64,000 nucleotides of DNA from Daejeonella sp. H1SJ63 (GCF_029360775.1 NZ_JARKMZ010000039.1:95279-159278), one strand, 5' to 3'; counted from the stretch's first letter, positions 45,064 through 54,103 are shown. The notes: generated from the letters alone by a model not told the origin. A program made the numbers and translations.

Positions 45064-46320
45064 TTACTTAATTTCTAAAATCCGTTCTAATTCAACCCGT
45101 AACGTTAAAAACTGCTGTAACTGATCCAGATATTCGAGTTGTGTCATGTTTAGGCTTTCCCATGCATCATACAATTCAAACAGCTCTTCCGTATTTTGCC
45201 CGTAACCAAGCTGCATTACTTTGTAGTTGTTCTTGAGCGCTGGGATAATGTTCTCTTCGTATAATTTTAATTGCCTGCGTTTAGTATCAGCCTCTGTTTG
45301 CATGCCGGATGCCATGCCAGAAAGTTCGTTGATCCGCATCTGACGCTCAAAACCAAGGCTCTCCCGGCGCAGACGCAGGCTTTCAATGTTTGCTTTATTC
45401 ATCCGGCTTGCCCAGCTTGTAAAAGGGATACGCACCATCGCCATTGCTGTATATTGCAGGGGTTGTCCGCCAAAACCGAACATGTGCTCATATCTGAAAC
45501 CAATTTCTGGCTTTAGTCGCACACGTTCCAGCTCTTGCTGTAAGAAGGTTAGCTGGATATCCCTGTCTATGGCTTTCAGATCACTTCTGGAATTAACAAG
45601 CGCGAGGCTCACTTCTCCCGCGTTAATGAGATCTTTTATAAGCAAGGTTGTGTCGACATCGAAAGATGTTTCCTTATCTCTATTCATTAACGTATTTAAG
45701 TTAATTCGACGAAGACGCATGTCATTTTCAAACATCAGCCGCATACTTTGGATGTTGCCGAAAGCCGCTTTTGCTTTATAATAGGCACCTAATTTTTCCA
45801 GACCGTTTTTGTATCGTATTTCTGCATCCTTTACCATGAATTCAAGGAGCTTTTCATTCTCTTTTATTACTTCGAGTTTCTTTTTAATAACTACCCATTC
45901 GTAATAGTTTTTCTTTGCATCGGCAATTAACTCGTTCAAAGTGGCCTGTTTTTTTTCCTTTACCACTGTAGACATGGCACTCATGTAACTATATTCAGCC
46001 GTCTGCTTTTTTTTATTGGGAAGCATCTGCTGTAGGGCGATAGAATATTGGCCCATTCCTTCGCCCATGTCGGTTTGGCGCGTATATTTGGGATTATAGG
46101 GCATCATAAAAAAGCCTGTCCCCACTTCAGTCGGCATCCAGCTCCAGGCTCCTTTTGCTGCTGCATCCATAGCCTCTGCTTCACTATCATACATCCGCAG
46201 AGAAGAGTGGTTCTTTAGTATGATCTCTTTCACCTGATTAATGCTCAACTGCTGAGCTCTGGATGAAATTCCTGACAAAAGAAGGAAGAACAGCGCGGAA
46301 ATACAGGATGAGATTTTCAT
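45064..46320 (-). CDS. cusC: TolC-family outer-membrane efflux protein (CusC-like)
   Basis: A 418-residue outer-membrane factor with signal peptide (ALFFLLLSGISSRAQQ) and long helical hairpins typical of TolC proteins, for example LNELIADAKKNYYEWVVIKK and MQLGYGQNTEELFELYDAW. I use the ATG at 46320, two bases after the cusA stop; a TTG two codons earlier would overlap cusA. It forms the exit duct of the copper/silver RND pump. Confidence 0.88.
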   Translation of the reverse strand: MKISSCISALFFLLLSGISSRAQQLSINQVKEIILKNHSSLRMYDSEAEAMDAAAKGAWSWMPTEVGTGFFMMPYNPKYTRQTDMGEGMGQYSIALQQMLPNKKKQTAEYSYMSAMSTVVKEKKQATLNELIADAKKNYYEWVVIKKKLEVIKENEKLLEFMVKDAEIRYKNGLEKLGAYYKAKAAFGNIQSMRLMFENDMRLRRINLNTLMNRDKETSFDVDTTLLIKDLINAGEVSLALVNSRSDLKAIDRDIQLTFLQQELERVRLKPEIGFRYEHMFGFGGQPLQYTAMAMVRIPFTSWASRMNKANIESLRLRRESLGFERQMRINELSGMASGMQTEADTKRRQLKLYEENIIPALKNNYKVMQLGYGQNTEELFELYDAWESLNMTQLEYLDQLQQFLTLRVELERILEIK

Positions 46321-46322
46321 TT

Positions 46323-48221
46323 TCAATCTTTTAATTCTTCAATCAATAGCTTGCCGGTTTTTTTTAATTCATGTTCCCGCACCAGGGCATACATGGCTGG
46401 CAAGACAATCAGCACAAAGAATGTAGATGTTGCCAGGCCAAATACAAAAGGAATGGCAATGGGCTTCATCACATCACTACCGGTGCCCGTAGCAAGCAGA
46501 AGAGGCATCAAGCCGATAATATCTACAAGGACGGTCATTAATTTCGGCCGTAATCTTAATGCTGCACCTTCGTAAACAGCTTCCTCTATGTCAGTTTTTG
46601 TTAGTAGTTCGCCACTGGCCTTTTTTTCCAGTACTTTGTTATTTAAAGAGTTATTCAGGTAGACCAACATAAGCACACCAGTCTCAACAGCTATTCCAAA
46701 AAGCGCAATAAATCCGACGGCAACTGCTACAGAAAAGTTTACATCAAAAAAGAATAGGGAATAAGCACCACCAACAAGGGCCACAGGAACGCTGGATAGT
46801 ACAATCAGCACTTCGCGGAATGTATGGAACGTGAAATAAAGTATTATTGTAATGATGAGCAGCACAATCGGGATCAGAACCTTTAACCTTTTTTCTGCAC
46901 GTACCTGATTTTCATATTGTCCGCTCCATTCTATAAAATATCCTTTTGGCAACTTTTGTACGAGGCTTTCAAGTTTCTTTTTTGCGTCGTTTACGGTACT
47001 ACCAAGATCTCGTTCGCGCACATTAAAAAGCAAAGTTCCCCTTAGCATAGCATTTTCTGAGTTGATCATGGGAGGCCCTTCTGCTATAGAGATATCTGCA
47101 ACGGCAGATAGAGGCAGAGGCCCACTCGGACTGGTAACCAAAACATTTTTTAACTGCTCAATATTGCTTCGAAAATCCTGTGCAAAACGTGCATTTACTG
47201 AAAAACGTTGGCGACCTTCAATCGTTGTAGTCATGTTCATTCCGCCAATAGAGGCTTCAACAACCATGTTTACATCATCGACACTTAGACCGTAGCGTCC
47301 TATTTCATCTTTCTTAACTTTTATTTCCACATACTTTCCTCCAACAATAGGTTCCACATATAGGTCTTTAACACCATCCAGGCCTGTCAGAGCTACTTTA
47401 AATTTTTGAGCCAGGATATTAATGGAGTCAAGGCTCTGGCCATAAATTTTCACTCCCACATCGGTACGTATGCCTGTGGAAAGCATATTAATGCGGTTGA
47501 TTATAGGCTGTGTCCAGCCATTTATTACACCGGGGATTTGAAGTTTGCTGTTTAATTCATCTATGATCTTATTTTTTGTCATTCCTTCACGCCACTCCGA
47601 TTGTGGTTTTAAAAGTACAATAGTTTCTATCATACTGATTGGAGAATTATCGGTCGCCGTATTTGCCCTCCCTGCTTTCCCCAATACATTGTGGACTTCG
47701 GGCACAGTTTTAATCAGTTTGTCCTGCACCTGCATGATGCGTTTTATCTCTGTGTTCGAAACGTCGGGAAGGGTTACAGGCATAAACAACAAGGAACCTT
47801 CGTCCAAAGGGGGCATGAACTCTGTCCCTAAACGCATCACCAGCGGAATACTTGCTGCAACCATAACAAAAGCGATAGCAATAGTTGCTTTCTTCCAGCG
47901 AAGGCACCACCCGATTATTGGATCATAGAGCCATAGAAAAAATCTGGAAACCGGATGCTTCTTTTCAGGTCTGATCTTACCTTTAAGCAGAATAGCCATT
48001 AGTACCGGGACAAGGAATATTGCCACAAAAGCAGAGCCTATCATGGCAAAGGTTTTGGTTAGCACGAGAGGAGTAAACAATTTGTTTTCCTGGCCTTCCA
48101 GCATAAGTATCGGGGCAAATGATACCAGTGTTATCAAAATTGAATTAAAAACAGCTTTTCCCACCAGTACAGAGGAGCTTTCTATTCTTTTTAACCGTTC
48201 TTCTTCTGATATCATGACCAT
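46323..48221 (-). CDS. cusA: CusA/CzcA RND pump, C-terminal part of a split gene
   Basis: A 632-residue reading frame covering the second 60 percent of a CusA/CzcA-type RND permease: MVMISEEERLKRIESSSVLVG, FMPPLDEGSLLFMPVTLPDVS, the porter domain and membrane helices to MYALVREHE. The methionine-rich pore segment INMLSTGIRTDVGVKIYG is of the Cu/Ag type. It lacks its own N-terminus. The sequence continues the upstream fragment (48226-49485) one base out of frame; 419 plus 632 residues gives about 1050, the normal CusA length. Whether it is translated is unknown. Confidence 0.85.
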   Translation of the reverse strand: MVMISEEERLKRIESSSVLVGKAVFNSILITLVSFAPILMLEGQENKLFTPLVLTKTFAMIGSAFVAIFLVPVLMAILLKGKIRPEKKHPVSRFFLWLYDPIIGWCLRWKKATIAIAFVMVAASIPLVMRLGTEFMPPLDEGSLLFMPVTLPDVSNTEIKRIMQVQDKLIKTVPEVHNVLGKAGRANTATDNSPISMIETIVLLKPQSEWREGMTKNKIIDELNSKLQIPGVINGWTQPIINRINMLSTGIRTDVGVKIYGQSLDSINILAQKFKVALTGLDGVKDLYVEPIVGGKYVEIKVKKDEIGRYGLSVDDVNMVVEASIGGMNMTTTIEGRQRFSVNARFAQDFRSNIEQLKNVLVTSPSGPLPLSAVADISIAEGPPMINSENAMLRGTLLFNVRERDLGSTVNDAKKKLESLVQKLPKGYFIEWSGQYENQVRAEKRLKVLIPIVLLIITIILYFTFHTFREVLIVLSSVPVALVGGAYSLFFFDVNFSVAVAVGFIALFGIAVETGVLMLVYLNNSLNNKVLEKKASGELLTKTDIEEAVYEGAALRLRPKLMTVLVDIIGLMPLLLATGTGSDVMKPIAIPFVFGLATSTFFVLIVLPAMYALVREHELKKTGKLLIEELKD

Positions 48222-48225
48222 TACA

Positions 48226-49485
48226 TTAAGACTCTTCAGTTATAGATTTCAGAGCATTCTCTACCATTACAATTCCGGCATCGACCAGATCACCTACTGC
48301 TAATGCCACCCCGGCAAGCGACATTATATTGGAGCTTACATTAAACCAATCCATCATGATAAATGAAATTAAAACGCTCATTGGGATTGTTATTATCACG
48401 ATCAAAGCACTTCGTACATGTAAAAGGAATATGAAAAGTACCACAGCAACCACCAGTATTTCTTCAATTACCGCCTCTTTCAAAGTGGCTATAGTTGCTT
48501 CGATCAGGTCCGAGCGATCATAGGCTACATGGAACTTTACACCAGCAGGCAAGCCTTTCTCTACGTCTTTTAGCTTCACTTTAAGCTGGTCAATAACATC
48601 TTTTGCATTTTCGCCGTAACGCATAACCACAATGCCGCCTACCTTTTCTCCTTCCCCATTTTCCTCTATAATCCCCAAACGAAGTTCTCCCCCCATCTGA
48701 ACAGTAGCCACATCTTTAACCCGGATAGGAATAGATTCCCGAGTCATTAGGGGTATTTCCTCGATGTCTTTAATTTGAGTGATGTAACCAATTCCTCTGA
48801 CAATATATCCCATATCTGCCATCTCAAATTTCCTTCCGCCAACATCATTATTATTCATTCTCACTTTTTCGAGCACATCCATTAGAGAGATGTTATAATA
48901 ATTTAGCTTATGCGGATCGATTACAATTTGGTACTGCTTCTGAAAACCTCCAAAGGATGCAACTTCGCTTACTCCCGGTACGGTTTGAAGCGCAAACTTT
49001 ATATACCAGTCCTGCAAAGCTCTAAGTTCTCCAAGATCATGGGATGGGGCATCTAAAGTATACCAGAAAATATGTCCTAATCCAGTGCCGTCGGGACCTA
49101 AGGTGGGGACGACTTCCTTTGGTAAAAGGCGTTGAGCATAATTGAGGCGCTCTAAAACACGAGTCCTTGCCCAATAGATGTCGACATTATCTTCAAAAAT
49201 TATAAAGACGAAGCTCATTCCGAACATGGAGTTTGCACGGATGCTCTTGATTTTGGGGATACCCTGGAGATTACTGACTAATGGGTAAGTCACCTGATCC
49301 TCCATGATCTGCGGGCTTCTGCCCATCCATTCTGTAAAAATAATTACCTGATTTTCGGACAGGTCGGGTATGGCATCTACTTTGGTATTCTTTACAGAAT
49401 AAATACCGTAGATTATAATGCCAGCAGCTAACAGCAGGACAACTATGCGGTTCTTTAAGGCCCAACTAATAGAATTACTTATCAT
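48226..49485 (-). CDS. cusA: CusA/CzcA RND pump, N-terminal part of a split gene
   Basis: A 419-residue frame from ATG 49485 with the usual RND start (ISNSISWALKNRIVVLLLAAGI, VDAIPDLSENQVIIFTEW), the first porter domain and helices TM2-TM4, ending after LVDAGIVMVENALKSITEES. In intact pumps the sequence continues through a cytoplasmic loop, as found in the next frame. The join needs a shift of one base at about 48228 (reading GAG-T-CTT-AAT). It is a frameshift mutation, a sequencing error or, less likely, a recoding site. First gene of the leftward metal cluster. Confidence 0.85.
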   Translation of the reverse strand: MISNSISWALKNRIVVLLLAAGIIIYGIYSVKNTKVDAIPDLSENQVIIFTEWMGRSPQIMEDQVTYPLVSNLQGIPKIKSIRANSMFGMSFVFIIFEDNVDIYWARTRVLERLNYAQRLLPKEVVPTLGPDGTGLGHIFWYTLDAPSHDLGELRALQDWYIKFALQTVPGVSEVASFGGFQKQYQIVIDPHKLNYYNISLMDVLEKVRMNNNDVGGRKFEMADMGYIVRGIGYITQIKDIEEIPLMTRESIPIRVKDVATVQMGGELRLGIIEENGEGEKVGGIVVMRYGENAKDVIDQLKVKLKDVEKGLPAGVKFHVAYDRSDLIEATIATLKEAVIEEILVVAVVLFIFLLHVRSALIVIITIPMSVLISFIMMDWFNVSSNIMSLAGVALAVGDLVDAGIVMVENALKSITEES

Positions 49486-49782
49486 ATCTGTGAGTTAAAA
49501 ACCCGATCCACCCATCAGCAAAAGGCTGTGTTGATTGATCCAAAGTGAGTTTTATCATGCATAATCGTAAAAGAAGTGTTTTTAAAGCCTGACGGCAGAC
49601 ATGAAAAAAAAATGATTGTGATCATTTAGTGAGCAAAAGTCTAAACGTGGTCTATTTCATTATTGATTCATTGCGATCAGGACCTTTGGAGGGTATATAA
49701 CAGCAAGTTATACAAAGACATAACATGCTACTCCTGATTGTTCTTTTAAATCTGTGATTGCAATTATTAGATTAGGGTTTAA
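49486..49782. other. Upstream region of the copper cluster
   Basis: No gene seen. AAATGAT-TGTG-ATCATTT at 49610-49627 is a perfect inverted repeat about 125 bases before cusA and could be a metal-regulator site. TATAAC/GTTATA near 49697 forms a small hairpin. No clear TAnnTTTG promoter is visible on the minus strand. Confidence 0.35.
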
Positions 49783-49995
49783 TTAGTAAGTTATTGTGAA
49801 TCCTCCCCCATATCCCATATCACTATCATAGTGAGTAGACAGGGAGAAGTATTCGGATACAATATACCGAATTCCTCCCATATATTCTTTATCGGTATTG
49901 CCCATCATATTTAGCCTGATCCTGCTTAGTTTTGCGTCAGATCCATAAACTAGACTCACTAAGAATGCAACAGATTGATAATCAGCGGGTAAGAA
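49783..49995 (-). pseudogene. C-terminal fragment of an outer-membrane barrel protein
   Basis: An open frame without a start encodes about 70 residues with amphipathic strands and a terminal Tyr: YGSDAKLSRIRLNMMGNTDK, YMGGIRYIVSEYFSLSTHYD and GYGGGFTITY, then TAA. This reads like the end of an outer-membrane barrel. Upstream it runs into the tRNA-Pro terminator, and a stop follows at 50008-50010, so the rest of the gene is missing. It is probably a remnant from copper-cluster insertion or a deletion. Confidence 0.6.
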
Positions 49996-49997
49996 AC

Positions 49998-50029
49998 AAA
50001 AAAGGTGTCACGATTATTCGCAACACCTT
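49998..50029 (-). terminator. Terminator of tRNA-Pro
   Basis: On the minus strand AAGGTGT pairs with ACACCTT, then a run of six T follows. It lies 18 bases past the tRNA 3' end. Confidence 0.75.
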
Positions 50030-50046
50030 GATTGATAGTTATTTAG

Positions 50047-50120
50047 TCGGGGTGGCAGGATTCGAACCTACGACCTCCTGGTCCCAAACCAGGCGCGATA
50101 CCGGGCTACGCTACACCCCG
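50047..50120 (-). tRNA. tRNA-Pro (anticodon TGG)
   Basis: 74 bases. Acceptor CGGGGTG/CACCCCG, anticodon stem CCTGG/CCAGG with loop TTTGGGA, T-arm GTTCGAATC, discriminator A; CCA is not encoded. Confidence 0.95.
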
Positions 50121-50164
50121 AACATTTAATAAACATTGCGTAGCTTTTATTTATTAACGTGCTG

Positions 50165-50194
50165 CAAAGATAGACTTTTAGTCATTCGTCGCAA
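50165..50194 (-). promoter_or_regulatory. Promoter of tRNA-Pro
   Basis: Minus strand: -7 TATCTTTG (50172-50165) and -33 TTG (50194-50192), 19 bases apart, an exact fit to the Bacteroidetes pattern. Confidence 0.75.
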
Positions 50195-50314
50195 ATAAAT
50201 TTGAAAATATTTTTAATGTTTTTTCAGGCTTTTTTATGATGACTGTATAACCTGCTGAATCTTAGGGAGAACAGAATATAACGTATTTCAATTTTTTCTG
50301 TTTTATACTTAATA

Positions 50315-50351
50315 AAAAAAAGCTTTGCGGTCTTTTAGCAAAGCTTTTTTA
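50315..50351. terminator. Terminator downstream of the OmpA-family gene
   Basis: AAAAAGCTTTGC and GCAAAGCTTTTT form a 12-bp stem with T runs in both directions, 17 bases beyond the gene's stop. Confidence 0.85.
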
Positions 50352-50367
50352 TTATGATGAGCTTTAT

Positions 50368-51009
50368 TTAATTGATCTGACCAAGGTTTAAACCATTGAA
50401 AACAATGTTAAATTCAGTTCTTCTGTTTAATTGCTGAACAGCCAATGAACAATTTGGATCATTTTTACACGGATTACCCGTATCTGGTCTGCCATGTTTA
50501 GAAATCAGTAATCTTTCCTGTGCAATTCCTTTGGATTTTAAGTAATCAATAGCCGACTGGGCTCTGTTCAGAGCTAATTTATCATTGTAATTAGACATCC
50601 TGCTGTCAGCGTAGGAGGTGGCTGCAACGCTGATACCCGGATTTTCATTCATTAACTTAACCAGATTGTCTAAAACCGGTATGGCATCCGGGCGAATGCC
50701 TGCATCGTCAAGGTCAAAGTAAATATCATCAACCTTGAATATACTTTTGAGGAAACTTAAATTGTCAAAAACATACTGCTCAGATGCCATGTATAAAGCC
50801 TTTCTGTTTAGCTCATTTGTAATATCATTTTCTGCTGAACCTCCACCATTTAAAAGATAACTGCTTTTTGCTGAAGCTGATTCTGAATTTACAGCCATGA
50901 AGTTCGCTTTGTTAAAATTAACAGAAAACGAATTTGTTTGCGCAGTAGTATTCAAACTGTATAATGAAGCTGTGATAGTAAGTACGGCAAAAAGTAATTT
51001 GGTATTCAT
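50368..51009 (-). CDS. OmpA-family peptidoglycan-binding protein
   Basis: A 213-residue protein with a signal peptide (cleavage near TTAQTNS) and a C-terminal OmpA domain (about residues 95-205): YFDLDDAGIRPDAIPVLDNLV, then NYNDKLALNRAQSAIDYLKSKGI and NRRTEFNIVF. The peptidoglycan-contact Asp/Arg positions are present (LNRAQS, RRTEF). The segment before the domain is short, so there is no barrel. I use the ATG at 51009; a TTG three codons upstream is less likely. It probably tethers the outer membrane or wall. Monocistronic. Confidence 0.85.
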   Translation of the reverse strand: MNTKLLFAVLTITASLYSLNTTAQTNSFSVNFNKANFMAVNSESASAKSSYLLNGGGSAENDITNELNRKALYMASEQYVFDNLSFLKSIFKVDDIYFDLDDAGIRPDAIPVLDNLVKLMNENPGISVAATSYADSRMSNYNDKLALNRAQSAIDYLKSKGIAQERLLISKHGRPDTGNPCKNDPNCSLAVQQLNRRTEFNIVFNGLNLGQIN

Positions 51010-51264
51010 AATCCTCAATTTATATCTCAGGTATTATTACGATGAAATATTTTAAAGGGTTACGATATTTTTTATTTTTATTTCATTATTAATTAAATTT
51101 TTATACTAAGGCAATCTGGGATGCTCTTTCTGTTAAAAATTATCAAGAATATATTCGGGACTGTAAATTCTGATTTCGGCTTTATGATACATTGTTAATT
51201 ATAATGATAATTATTATCTGTTTATAAGAACTGCCTGAAGGGTAGAAATGACTATGATTATAAG

Positions 51265-51500
51265 ACTTAGTAGCTGGCACCTACGTCCCCGTTTGAAAGA
51301 CGTGTTATGCGGAGATGCACAACCAATCCATGTGCAGAGCCCCGGGAACCGGCCCGGTAAAAGATGCACATACAGATCATTTTAGCCGTAGGGAGGCAGT
51401 GGTGTATGATAAATATAGATTAGAATCAAGGGTACATCTGTCAGGAAATGAACAGCACCATACTACTAATTTAACCGGAAGGTGAGATTTCGTTGCAGTA
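51265..51500 (+). ncRNA. Candidate structured non-coding RNA
   Basis: This part of a 590-base gene-free gap has a G+C-richer, non-coding look. CCTACG (51280-51285) pairs with CGTAGG (51387-51392), enclosing ACGTC/GACGT (about 51283-51303) and a hairpin CCGGG-AACCGG-CCCGG (51342-51357). Central ATGTGCA (51330-51336) can pair either with TGCACA at 51316 or with TGCACAT at 51365. A strong hairpin lies at 51555-51587. Strand is not certain. It could be a 6S-type or another regulatory RNA; RNase P, tmRNA and SRP hallmarks are not seen. Confidence 0.4.
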
Positions 51501-51554
51501 ACACATCCTTTTGAATGACGTGAATCGTCCCATCTCTTACACCCTGAAAATAAA

Positions 51555-51587
51555 AAAGAGCTATAAATGCTTGATTTATAGCTCTTT
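51555..51587 (-). terminator. Terminator of tRNA-Ser, possibly bidirectional
   Basis: A 13-bp perfect stem AAAGAGCTATAAA/TTTATAGCTCTTT with loop TGCTTGA; the minus strand continues with TTT after the stem. It may also end the RNA candidate on the other strand. Confidence 0.8.
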
Positions 51588-51601
51588 AATTATTGTTTTT
51601 G

Positions 51602-51688
51602 CGGAGAGAGAGGGATTCGAACCCTCGGTACCGTTGCCAGTACGACAGTTTAGCAAACTGTTCCTTTCGGCCACTCAGGCATCTCTCC
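51602..51688 (-). tRNA. tRNA-Ser (anticodon GCT)
   Basis: 87 bases. Acceptor GGAGAGA/TCTCTCC, anticodon stem CAGTT/AACTG with loop TGCTA, long variable arm CGTACTGGCAACGGTACCG, T-arm GAGGGTTCGAATCCCTC, discriminator G. Confidence 0.95.
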
Positions 51689-51718
51689 TTAAAAATAAAA
51701 ACCCTCTTTCGAGGACTG

Positions 51719-51747
51719 CAAATATAGTAAATCAGTCAGGCTGGCAA
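51719..51747 (-). promoter_or_regulatory. Promoter of tRNA-Ser
   Basis: Minus strand: -7 TATATTTG (51726-51719), -33 TTG (51747-51745), 18 bases apart. Confidence 0.75.
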
Positions 51748-51846
51748 AAAATATTTTCAATTCTATGCGATATTTATTTTTTGTGCTTGTGGCAATAGAG
51801 AAATCAGATTGATTAGTCGCTGAAAAGCAGCGGGATACATCAGATT

Positions 51847-53925
51847 CTAATCAATTTCATAGTCAATCCTGACATGATAAATACCCATTAGCATGGTCTT
51901 AAAGATGAGTTTAATAGTTTCAATATCCTTTAAAGTGATATTACTGTTTGTTAATTGATCCTGCTCGAGCTTATAATCAATGATTCTTTCCACAAGATCG
52001 CTGATACTGATTGCATCAGGTTCTTTTAAACTTCTGGAGGCTGCTTCTACTGAATCTGCAAGCATTAACACTGCCGTTTCCTTAGAAAAGGGGATGGGGC
52101 CGGGGTATCTGAAAATATTTTCATCAACAAATTTCTCAGGAAAATTTTTCAGAAAAGATTGATAGAAATAATCAACCCGGGTATTTCCATGATGTGTTCT
52201 GATAAAATCAATAATCATTTCGGGTATCTGATGTTTTCTGGCAATCTCTATGCCCTTAATTACATGCTGGATAATAATTTGAGCACTCTGCTCATAAGAA
52301 ATGGAATCATGAGGATTATTTCCTCTGTTCTGATTTTCAATGAAAAAATGAGGGTTTACAGTTTTCCCAATATCATGATACAGTGCACCGGCTCTTACCA
52401 ATAGAGCATTTCCTCCAATCTTATAGATAGCAGCTTCTGCAAGGTTGGCAACCTGTAACGAATGCTGAAAAGTACCCGGTGCCTTAAATGCCAGATCTCT
52501 TAATAATTTTGAATTGGTATTGGTAAGTTCCATCAGTGTTACATCTGATGTAATTCCGAACATTTTTTCAAAAGCATAAATTAAAGGATAGGCAAGGAGC
52601 GACAGAAGCACACTGAATATAAAAGGAATAAAGTTAAACCATTCTATATCGGTTAAAGAGCCATCTCTGATGAGGGAGATTCCTAAAAATGCAATGAAAT
52701 AATTTAAAAGAATCAGCAATGCTGAAATCAGAAACTGCTCTCTCTTGATCAGATTTTTAATACTGTAAATGGCCACCATACCTGCAGAGATCTGAAGAAA
52801 TGCAAATTCAAAGCTGTTGGGTACAAAAAAACCGGCTATTAATACCACCAAAAGGTGAATATTCAATGCCAGACGCGTGTCAAACAGTATTCTGATGATA
52901 ATTGGAACAATACAGAAAGGAATATAATAAACACTTGGAATTTTAATCCGGATAGCCCATGATAAAGTTACCAGCATTCCGGTTATAACAATTAAAATAA
53001 GGGATAGCTGCCGGTTATCGTCAAAAATATCCCTTCTGAACAGATATAAAAAGACCATTAACAGGGAAATAATCAGGCCGGCAAGCAGAACCTGCCCAAG
53101 TAAGACCAGATTTCTGTTTCCGGCTATTTTTGCATCTTCTTCATAGGCCGTTCTGAGTGATTCCAGTTTTTGAAAAATTGCAGAATTGACCATCGTACCC
53201 TTAGCAACAATTAATTCACCTTTTTGAACCATACCTCTTGTTAGTGAGATACTGTTTAATGCATTTTCTTCAAGTTTGTCGGTGAGTTGTTCATCATATA
53301 TGTAGTTGGCTTTTAAGTGATTGGAAACCAGCTTGATAAGCCATTCTTTATTGCCGATAGAATTATTGCTGTTAATTTCATTCTGAATGAATGCTATTGC
53401 ATCCTGCAAATTCATTGCATCAGCCGTATTAAGCTGAGTAGATATATTATTATTAAGTAAACTGAAATTATAGTTTTCGCCGTATCGCTGATATTTTTTT
53501 ACCGGATTCATCAGGCCTCTTGAAAAAATCAGCCTGAGAATTCTGTTGCCTTCTTTTTGATATATTTGTTTTTCGTTCTGCAAAAAATCAGAACTGTTCC
53601 ATTTTGTATCAAATTCTATATTAAATCCCTGGATTGAATTCTCAGCAATTTCAGTGTCGTTCTGATAAATAGGAAGTATAGACTTTAATATTTCATCTTT
53701 ATCTTTTTCTATCTCTTCGTTTGTCTTCTTGATAGCAAAACTATATGGAGAAATCAGATCTTTCTGCATCCAGGTTTTGCCCTTCTCATATTCGTATCGG
53801 AACCTGACCTGTTTGGGAAGAAAAAGTGTGACAAAAAACACACATAAACCCATCATGACAAACTTCAGATTTGAACTGTATTTGCGGTATAATACCAGAT
53901 GTAATTGCTTTTTAAGTTTTGCCAA
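51847..53925 (-). CDS. pgpH: 7TM-HD cyclic-di-AMP phosphodiesterase-like protein (PgpH family)
   Basis: A 692-residue membrane protein with an N-terminal helix, an extracytoplasmic 7TMR-HDED domain (about residues 50-270), seven membrane helices (about 280-460) and a cytoplasmic HD domain with His517-Asp518 (LYHDIGKT), HDSISYEQSA and IRTHHG. The family hydrolyses the second messenger c-di-AMP. The start is a TTG at 53925: no in-frame ATG precedes it, the next Met (residue 25) falls at the first helix, and a promoter -7 element lies only 16 bases upstream. It is followed leftward by tRNA-Ser. Confidence 0.9.
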   Translation of the reverse strand: MAKLKKQLHLVLYRKYSSNLKFVMMGLCVFFVTLFLPKQVRFRYEYEKGKTWMQKDLISPYSFAIKKTNEEIEKDKDEILKSILPIYQNDTEIAENSIQGFNIEFDTKWNSSDFLQNEKQIYQKEGNRILRLIFSRGLMNPVKKYQRYGENYNFSLLNNNISTQLNTADAMNLQDAIAFIQNEINSNNSIGNKEWLIKLVSNHLKANYIYDEQLTDKLEENALNSISLTRGMVQKGELIVAKGTMVNSAIFQKLESLRTAYEEDAKIAGNRNLVLLGQVLLAGLIISLLMVFLYLFRRDIFDDNRQLSLILIVITGMLVTLSWAIRIKIPSVYYIPFCIVPIIIRILFDTRLALNIHLLVVLIAGFFVPNSFEFAFLQISAGMVAIYSIKNLIKREQFLISALLILLNYFIAFLGISLIRDGSLTDIEWFNFIPFIFSVLLSLLAYPLIYAFEKMFGITSDVTLMELTNTNSKLLRDLAFKAPGTFQHSLQVANLAEAAIYKIGGNALLVRAGALYHDIGKTVNPHFFIENQNRGNNPHDSISYEQSAQIIIQHVIKGIEIARKHQIPEMIIDFIRTHHGNTRVDYFYQSFLKNFPEKFVDENIFRYPGPIPFSKETAVLMLADSVEAASRSLKEPDAISISDLVERIIDYKLEQDQLTNSNITLKDIETIKLIFKTMLMGIYHVRIDYEID

Positions 53926-53941
53926 GTTGATAAGTTTAGGC

Positions 53942-53972
53942 CAAATTTAATAATTTATGTGAGATGAATCAA
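53942..53972 (-). promoter_or_regulatory. Promoter of the PgpH-like gene
   Basis: Minus strand: -7 TAAATTTG (53949-53942) and -33 TTG (53972-53970), spacing 20. Transcription would start about 10 bases before the TTG start codon, leaving a very short leader. Confidence 0.55.
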
Positions 53973-54060
53973 TTCGTGGTATTCTGATACTATGCTGAAT
54001 TACAGGCTATAATAAAGTTAGATTTAGTATTGATCAAAAAAAAGCAGAAAATCTAAGCAA

Positions 54061-54094
54061 TTGTTGGAGTTTTTATAATGTTTTTATACTTTTG
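54061..54094 (+). promoter_or_regulatory. Promoter of tRNA-Arg
   Basis: -33 TTG at 54064-54066 (or 54061-54063) and -7 TACTTTTG at 54087-54094; the tRNA begins 9 bases later. Confidence 0.8.
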
Positions 54095-54103
54095 TCGCAA
54101 GTT

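Noticed and set aside
48222..48234. Programmed +1 frameshift in cusA
   Set aside because: The slip from TCT to CTT would mispair a serine tRNA and no stimulatory stem is obvious; mutation or sequence error is simpler, though not proven.
49932..50129. A 65-codon plus-strand frame
   Set aside because: It runs through the tRNA-Pro gene and its terminator.
51265..51500. RNase P RNA, tmRNA or SRP RNA
   Set aside because: The P4 core GAGGAAAGTCC, a tmRNA tag and CCA-type acceptor end, and the SRP GGAAGCAGC-type motif are all absent.
51511..51798. A 95-codon plus-strand frame
   Set aside because: It reads through the tRNA-Ser gene and its terminator; the residues come from tRNA sequence.
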